Below, piece by piece: positions 5,658 through 8,319 of a stretch of 8,319 nt of DNA. Under the pieces are notes generated by a model. It had not been told where the DNA came from, ran no database searches, and worked only from the letters and a program-made list of their open reading frames with translations. How positions within the stretch are numbered: the first letter of the stretch is position 1; each line of letters begins with the position of its first letter. Source of the DNA: Haloferacaceae archaeon (GTDB taxonomy: Archaea; Halobacteriota; Halobacteria; Halobacteriales; Haloferacaceae); contig JAQCMZ010000193.1 in assembly GCA_028274825.1 (NCBI GenBank), positions 1 to 8,319 of the forward strand, written 5' to 3'. A program made the translations under genes and the position numbers.

Positions 5658-7088
5658 AGACTCAACAATCGGAGCAGCTTGATCCCGTGAGATCATCTCG
5701 TTGTCGCGGACAACTCGCCTGAGTTCGTCGTAAGGATTGCGTCCCTGCTGGCGCCACGTCGCCAGCAGGGACAAGACTGTCTCGTGGACGAACATTTCTC
5801 GGTCATTACGAAGCGTTCCGATGATTTTCCGGAGAACAACGGGTTCACGGAGTGCGTTCTCTGCGGCGTTGTTCGTCGGGGAGACCGCTGGCTCACCGAC
5901 GAAGGTGAGCCAGTGGTCGAGTCCTCCTTCGATCTTCCCGAGCAGTGTTGCCACTGGTCCGTCGGGAACTGACCGCTCAATCAGCGACTCAAGCTCTCTG
6001 CGCGCTACGCGCTGTAGTTCTGCCCGCTCGCGTAGGTTCAAGTCGCTCTCCAGCCGAGCCTGGAGAGCGACGTAGAGTTGTCTAAGAGCTTGGTAGATCG
6101 GTTTGCCATCTGCCTGTTTTTGCGCAACGTCTTCAGCCTCTCGGAGAATGTGCGCCCAACACCGCTGAAGATTACTGCTGAAGGCGGGGTACGCCGTCCA
6201 TCCGTCACAAATGACCGTTCCCGCGAAGTCCTCGCCGAAGACTTCTGCGGGAACATCACTCCCACGACTCTCTCTGACTGCGTACAATGTGTGTTCAGTC
6301 GTCCGAAACGTCCAGATCCACGCTTGCTCACCGTCGCGTTTGACGCCTGTTTCGTCGATGTGAACCACGTCAGCTCTTTGGATTTCTCGACGGAGTTGCT
6401 CGTACTCGCAGCGACCGGCGCGCGCAGCGCGCTCGGTCGCGTGCCATGTAGATGCGCCAGAGAGTTCGAGTCCGTGTAGTTGCTCGAAGCGATCCGCGAT
6501 CTTCCGGTAGGGAAGGCGGTAATCGTACCGAGAGAGTGCTGATTGAGCGATAACATTCACCCCGAACTGCCCCTCATCGGGGCAGTCGGGGTGTGTCGCA
6601 ACCGTCTCCGTTCCGCAGGAGTCACACTGGTAGTAGTGGCGATTGTACTGGGTGACTTCTGGTGGCTGTGGATCTGGGATCTCCTCGACGAGTCGGGGGC
6701 TGACGCCCACCGACTCGTCGAAGTGGTCGCCACATTCCGGACAACAGTCACGAGTCACCTCAATTTCTTCGTCAGGATCAGCGGGAGACCGCCACTCTGG
6801 CTCGTGACCGTCTTTTCGACCGAGAGTACCGCCGTCAGTACGAGGTTCTTCGTCGTCGTCCTCGCCGGACGAGGACGACGACTCATCATCGGTCGATTGC
6901 TCTTTGCTCGGTGGCGTATGCGGTCCTTCGTGCCACCGGAGCTTCGCCCTGAACCGTTTGTTCTCTTCACGGAGCCGTTCGTTTTCCTCACGGAGCTGTT
7001 CGTTTTCTTCTCGAAGCCGTTGATTTTCTTCCTCAAGCGCAGTGAGTCGTTCGAGGATCTCTTTCTTTGTAGGCTCTGAAGAAGTCAT
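5649..7088 (-). CDS. tnpC: IS66-family transposase TnpC
   Basis: 479 residues, close to the usual family length. In order: a leucine-zipper-like coiled coil (about 10-50, heptads of LREENE[R/Q]); an acidic Ser/Asp linker (65-85), typical of a halophile; a zinc-finger-like region with CPEC (C116, C119) and CDSC (C155, C158); and the RNase H-like DDE core. The core shows D245 in VVHIDETGVK, D295 in VICDGWTAY with C310-W-A-H313 after it, and E410 in NNAAENALREP. All catalytic residues are present, so the enzyme is likely active and cuts and joins the element's ends. The ATG at 7088 is the only good start, since an in-frame stop lies at 7116-7118. It is preceded by a strong nested hairpin rather than by a promoter at leaderless distance. 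The stop lies in the left terminal repeat. Several long hairpins run through the coding sequence. Confidence 0.94.
   Translation of the reverse strand: MTSSEPTKKEILERLTALEEENQRLREENEQLREENERLREENKRFRAKLRWHEGPHTPPSKEQSTDDESSSSSGEDDDEEPRTDGGTLGRKDGHEPEWRSPADPDEEIEVTRDCCPECGDHFDESVGVSPRLVEEIPDPQPPEVTQYNRHYYQCDSCGTETVATHPDCPDEGQFGVNVIAQSALSRYDYRLPYRKIADRFEQLHGLELSGASTWHATERAARAGRCEYEQLRREIQRADVVHIDETGVKRDGEQAWIWTFRTTEHTLYAVRESRGSDVPAEVFGEDFAGTVICDGWTAYPAFSSNLQRCWAHILREAEDVAQKQADGKPIYQALRQLYVALQARLESDLNLRERAELQRVARRELESLIERSVPDGPVATLLGKIEGGLDHWLTFVGEPAVSPTNNAAENALREPVVLRKIIGTLRNDREMFVHETVLSLLATWRQQGRNPYDELRRVVRDNEMISRDQAAPIVESSG
5741..6882. repeat. Series of long inverted repeats in the tnpC gene
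   Basis: Eight stems with short loops and unrelated arms: 5741-5753/5760-5772 (13 bp perfect); 5883-5897/5904-5918 (15 bp, one mismatch); 6042-6053/6060-6071 (12 bp perfect); 6217-6230/6240-6254 (14 bp, one bulge); 6411-6423/6427-6440 (13 bp, one bulge); 6558-6573/6579-6593 (15 bp, one bulge); 6685-6700/6705-6721 (16 bp, one bulge); 6852-6864/6870-6882 (13 bp perfect). Centre-to-centre spacing is 127-189 bp. A ninth stem lies in the leader at 7102-7130. Confidence 0.85.
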
Positions 7089-7089
7089 A

Positions 7090-7155
7090 AACAGGCGAAA
7101 CGGGATGGTCTCCGGTCAGGAGACCATCCCTCAGGAATCCACTTGCTCGCCTGTT
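7090..7155 (-). promoter_or_regulatory. Nested hairpin in the tnpC leader
   Basis: A perfect 12-bp stem (7102-7113 with 7119-7130, loop GGTCA) is enclosed by a second 9-bp pairing, AACAGGCGA (7090-7098) with TCGCCTGTT (7147-7155). On the minus strand the outer stem ends one base before the tnpC ATG (7088). In the mRNA this would fold directly against the start codon and could hold back transposase translation. No leaderless TATA box fits the ATG, so a leader containing this structure is expected. Confidence 0.6.
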
Positions 7156-7211
7156 ACATCGATCTACGATATCTCTCAAACGGCTCCTAAGAGAGAGTAC
7201 CGAAATCGATC

Positions 7212-7228
7212 TCGGGCTAAACACGTAC
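7212..7228. repeat. IS66 right terminal inverted repeat
   Basis: 17 bases ending CACGTAC; its reverse complement matches 5641-5657 at 15 of 17 positions. The reading frame of the IS6-type relic begins immediately after it. Confidence 0.8.
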
Positions 7229-7635
7229 GGGTGTAGAAAGCCGGTATACAGCCAGCTGGCGGTGAGGCCCCGGATCGCGTTGCGGTCGATCAGAAAGCGA
7301 TCCAGATCAACGACGAGCAGTACTGGCTGTGCGCTGCTGTCGATCCGCAAACGAATAGAATCCTTCATTCACGGGTGTTTTCGACGTATAAACCCCCAAT
7401 CGCCCGAGAATTTCTCACCGAGCTCCTCGAGAAGCACGAGGTTTCCGACGTCGTGTTTCTCGTCAATGACGCCGATGATCTCAAGCAAAGACTCCGCCGA
7501 CAAAACCTTAGCTACCGCGTTGAGATCCACGGCTTTCGTAACAACGTTCAACGTGTCTTTCGAGGGGTACAACGAAGAAAATCTTGCTCTGTTGACTCGA
7601 TGGAAACGCTGCTACGCCATGAGCGCGTGAACTAA
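7229..7635 (+). pseudogene. Decayed IS6-type transposase fragment
   Basis: The reading frame 7237-7635 gives 132 residues recognisable as the middle and end of an IS6-family (ISH14-like) transposase: KAGIQP, then APDRVAVDQKAIQI with the first Asp (codon 7288-7290), YWLCAAVDPQTN, a VFLV segment, and RNNVQRVFRGVQRR. The N-terminal third is absent, cut at the IS66 end, and a TAG at 7234-7236 interrupts the residual WVxKA segment. The second catalytic Asp aligns with Asn (AAT at 7465-7467), and the catalytic Glu of the usual NSVERVF is Gln (CAA at 7549-7551). The C-terminus also drifts from the family and ends early. Catalytically dead. Confidence 0.85.
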
Positions 7636-7797
7636 GACATGAGGCGCAAGAGACCGACCGCTATTCCGTGCCACAGAGCACGTTCTGTTGACTGGTCCGT
7701 GTGCGAAAGAAGTCGAGTCATGGGCGCTACAGCCCGGATGCCGCGCCTAAACGAGATAAGCAACCGCTTTACATACACATTCTTGACGCTGTATCGG
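7636..7797. other. Short non-coding stretch
   Basis: Between the IS6-type relic and the next possible gene I see only a candidate TATA box near its end. A ten-base word, TCTGTTGACT, occurs at 7589-7598 and again at 7684-7693; this may be chance. Confidence 0.3.
7768..7775 (+). promoter_or_regulatory. Possible TATA box before the 51-residue frame
   Basis: TTTACATA is centred about 26 bases before the GTG at 7798, the leaderless distance seen at the other promoters here. Confidence 0.35.
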
Positions 7798-7953
7798 GTG
7801 GCGGTGGTGCTGTCGCTACCGACCCGGGGTACTCCCGAAAGCATACGAAAGCTAGCCGATCGACACGGATTAGAAGTCGTAATAGTCAGTGTCTCTGCTG
7901 ATGAAGTGCGTATCGCACTCTGTGATCCCTCCAAGCGAACGGTATCTCGGTAA
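7798..7953 (+). CDS. Possible small orphan gene, function unknown
   Basis: 51 residues from a GTG at 7798; a longer frame in phase starts at ATG 7639. I prefer 7798 because it follows a TATA-like box at leaderless distance. The peptide has a short hydrophobic start, a TPESIRKLADRHGLEVV helix-strand segment and a DEVRIALCDP strand, consistent with a small alpha/beta fold; I recognise no family. An 8-bp hairpin follows the stop (7969-7992). It could equally be the leftover end of a larger gene. Confidence 0.3.
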   Translation: MAVVLSLPTRGTPESIRKLADRHGLEVVIVSVSADEVRIALCDPSKRTVSR

Positions 7954-7968
7954 TGGTACGTCTGTATA

Positions 7969-7992
7969 TCTACTAACGGCGATTTTAGTAGA
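7969..7992. terminator. Hairpin between convergent reading frames
   Basis: TCTACTAA (7969-7976) pairs with TTAGTAGA (7985-7992) around an 8-base loop. It lies between the 51-residue frame and the stop of the PemK-like gene and could end transcripts from either side. Confidence 0.4.
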
Positions 7993-8028
7993 AGTCCGTC
8001 GAGTAAATAGAATATCAACGGATCTCCA

Positions 8029-8319
8029 CTAGTGTAGTTCTTCGGCGAGCGCAGCAACCGCCTCGTCAACGAGCTCGCTGTCAAGGCGACCTTGCCAGAA
8101 GTCGATATCCTCGTGGTCGATTGATTGGACTCCCCACGGAACAATCCGACTCTCATCCGGGATCCCACCACGAAGCCAACTCCCACCCGGAATGTCGATC
8201 AGACCGTCCATCCAGGATTTCGACGTCAACGTGAGCGCGATATACTGATCGCCGTGGAATGGACGGCCTTCATGGTTCGAGAGGATGAGCCATGGCCGAG
8301 CGTCTTCCTCGCCTTTGAA
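8029..8319 (-). CDS. PemK/MazF-family toxin (5' partial)
   Basis: The frame is open to the right edge, so the N-terminus lies beyond the window; 96 residues are visible and the TAG stop is at 8029-8031. The TTG at 8227-8229 is internal. FKGEEDARPWLILSN, followed by PFHGDQYIALTLTSKSW, is the recognisable core of haloarchaeal PemK/MazF-like proteins (RPW-LILSN, then the FxGxQY and LT strands). It continues with GGSWLRGGIPDESRIVPWGV and a C-terminal helix. MazF/PemK toxins are ribosome-independent mRNA endonucleases neutralised by a small DNA-binding antitoxin, normally encoded just upstream of the toxin, here outside the window. Whether it is still toxic or has a full N-terminus cannot be judged. 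Confidence 0.82.
   Translation of the reverse strand, partial: FKGEEDARPWLILSNHEGRPFHGDQYIALTLTSKSWMDGLIDIPGGSWLRGGIPDESRIVPWGVQSIDHEDIDFWQGRLDSELVDEAVAALAEELH

Larger units (their letters stand above)
5641..7228 (-). mobile_element. Complete IS66-family insertion sequence
   Basis: 1588 bp. The left end GTACGTGTTTACCCTGA (5641-5657) and the reverse complement of the right end, GTACGTGTTTAGCCCGA (7212-7228), match at 15 of 17 bases and begin GTA as IS66 ends do. It carries one gene, tnpC, without the tnpA/tnpB helpers, like the ISBst12 subgroup. The flanking octamers, AGGCGATG at 5633-5640 and GGGTGTAG at 7229-7236, are not a direct repeat, and the flanks belong to different transposase genes. 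The element itself looks intact, but its position is a rearranged one. Confidence 0.85.

Noticed and set aside
4820..6882. CRISPR array or integron attC array as an explanation of the spaced hairpins
   Set aside because: The arms differ at every site and lie within conserved transposase codons, so there is no shared repeat and there are no spacers.
6955..7040. Tandem 21-base DNA repeat
   Set aside because: It encodes the heptads of the TnpC coiled coil and needs no other explanation.
6543..7079. 178-residue plus-strand frame opposite tnpC
   Set aside because: It is the antisense shadow of a clearly conserved transposase; its hydrophobic Phe/Val runs are the complement of the Glu/Asn-rich coiled coil.
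7586..7595. GCTCTGTTGA inside the IS6 relic as a further IS6 terminal repeat
   Set aside because: Only 10 bases match the MITE ends, it lies within the transposase frame, and no partner end or direct repeat is found.
7632..8186. 184-residue minus-strand frame
   Set aside because: Basic and Ser/Arg-rich, unlike haloarchaeal proteins, and it overlaps the PemK-like gene and the IS6 relic in another frame.

Overview
The window reads as haloarchaeal DNA from an accessory region (plasmid or genomic island). The predicted proteins are rich in Asp and Glu, several genes have an archaeal TATA box about 26-30 bases before the start codon and essentially no leader, and the protein families are ones typical of halophilic archaea. 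Nothing here looks like core housekeeping DNA.

Layout from left to right. Positions 3-1814 hold the 3' part of a long pentapeptide-repeat protein with a membrane-embedded C-terminus; it is cut by the left edge. Positions 1938-3220 hold a two-gene operon with a 4-base ATGA overlap: a winged-helix regulator followed by a DNA-polymerase-beta-fold nucleotidyltransferase. It resembles an AbiE-type (type IV) toxin-antitoxin pair, and a palindrome lies over its TATA box. A convergent winged-helix gene resembling the haloarchaeal DUF7342 group lies at 3340-3879 on the minus strand, with three hairpins between it and the operon. Immediately behind its promoter sits a small element at about 3928-4286. 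This has IS6-like terminal inverted repeats, is bracketed by a 9-base direct repeat, and contains a 57-residue two-helix membrane protein gene with its own promoter. Positions 4296-4784 are non-coding and rich in palindromes.

The right half is a pile-up of insertion sequences. A complete IS66-family element (5641-7228, minus strand, with imperfect 17-bp ends) separates the C-terminal part of an ISH3/IS4-type transposase (4785-5640) from a decayed IS6-type transposase (7229-7635). The two flanks belong to different transposases and there is no target-site duplication, so this is not a simple insertion; a rearrangement through IS66 copies is the likeliest cause. Last come a possible 51-residue orphan gene (7798-7953) and the C-terminal part of a PemK/MazF-type toxin (8029-8319, minus strand), cut by the right edge.

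The strongest unexplained signal is a run of long, short-looped inverted repeats inside the two larger transposase genes. They have 10-16 bp stems, 13 of the 14 have loops of 3-10 bases, their arms are unrelated in sequence, and they fall roughly every 120-190 bp. By eye the neighbouring non-transposase genes have nothing comparable. The second is the gene-carrying MITE-like element.
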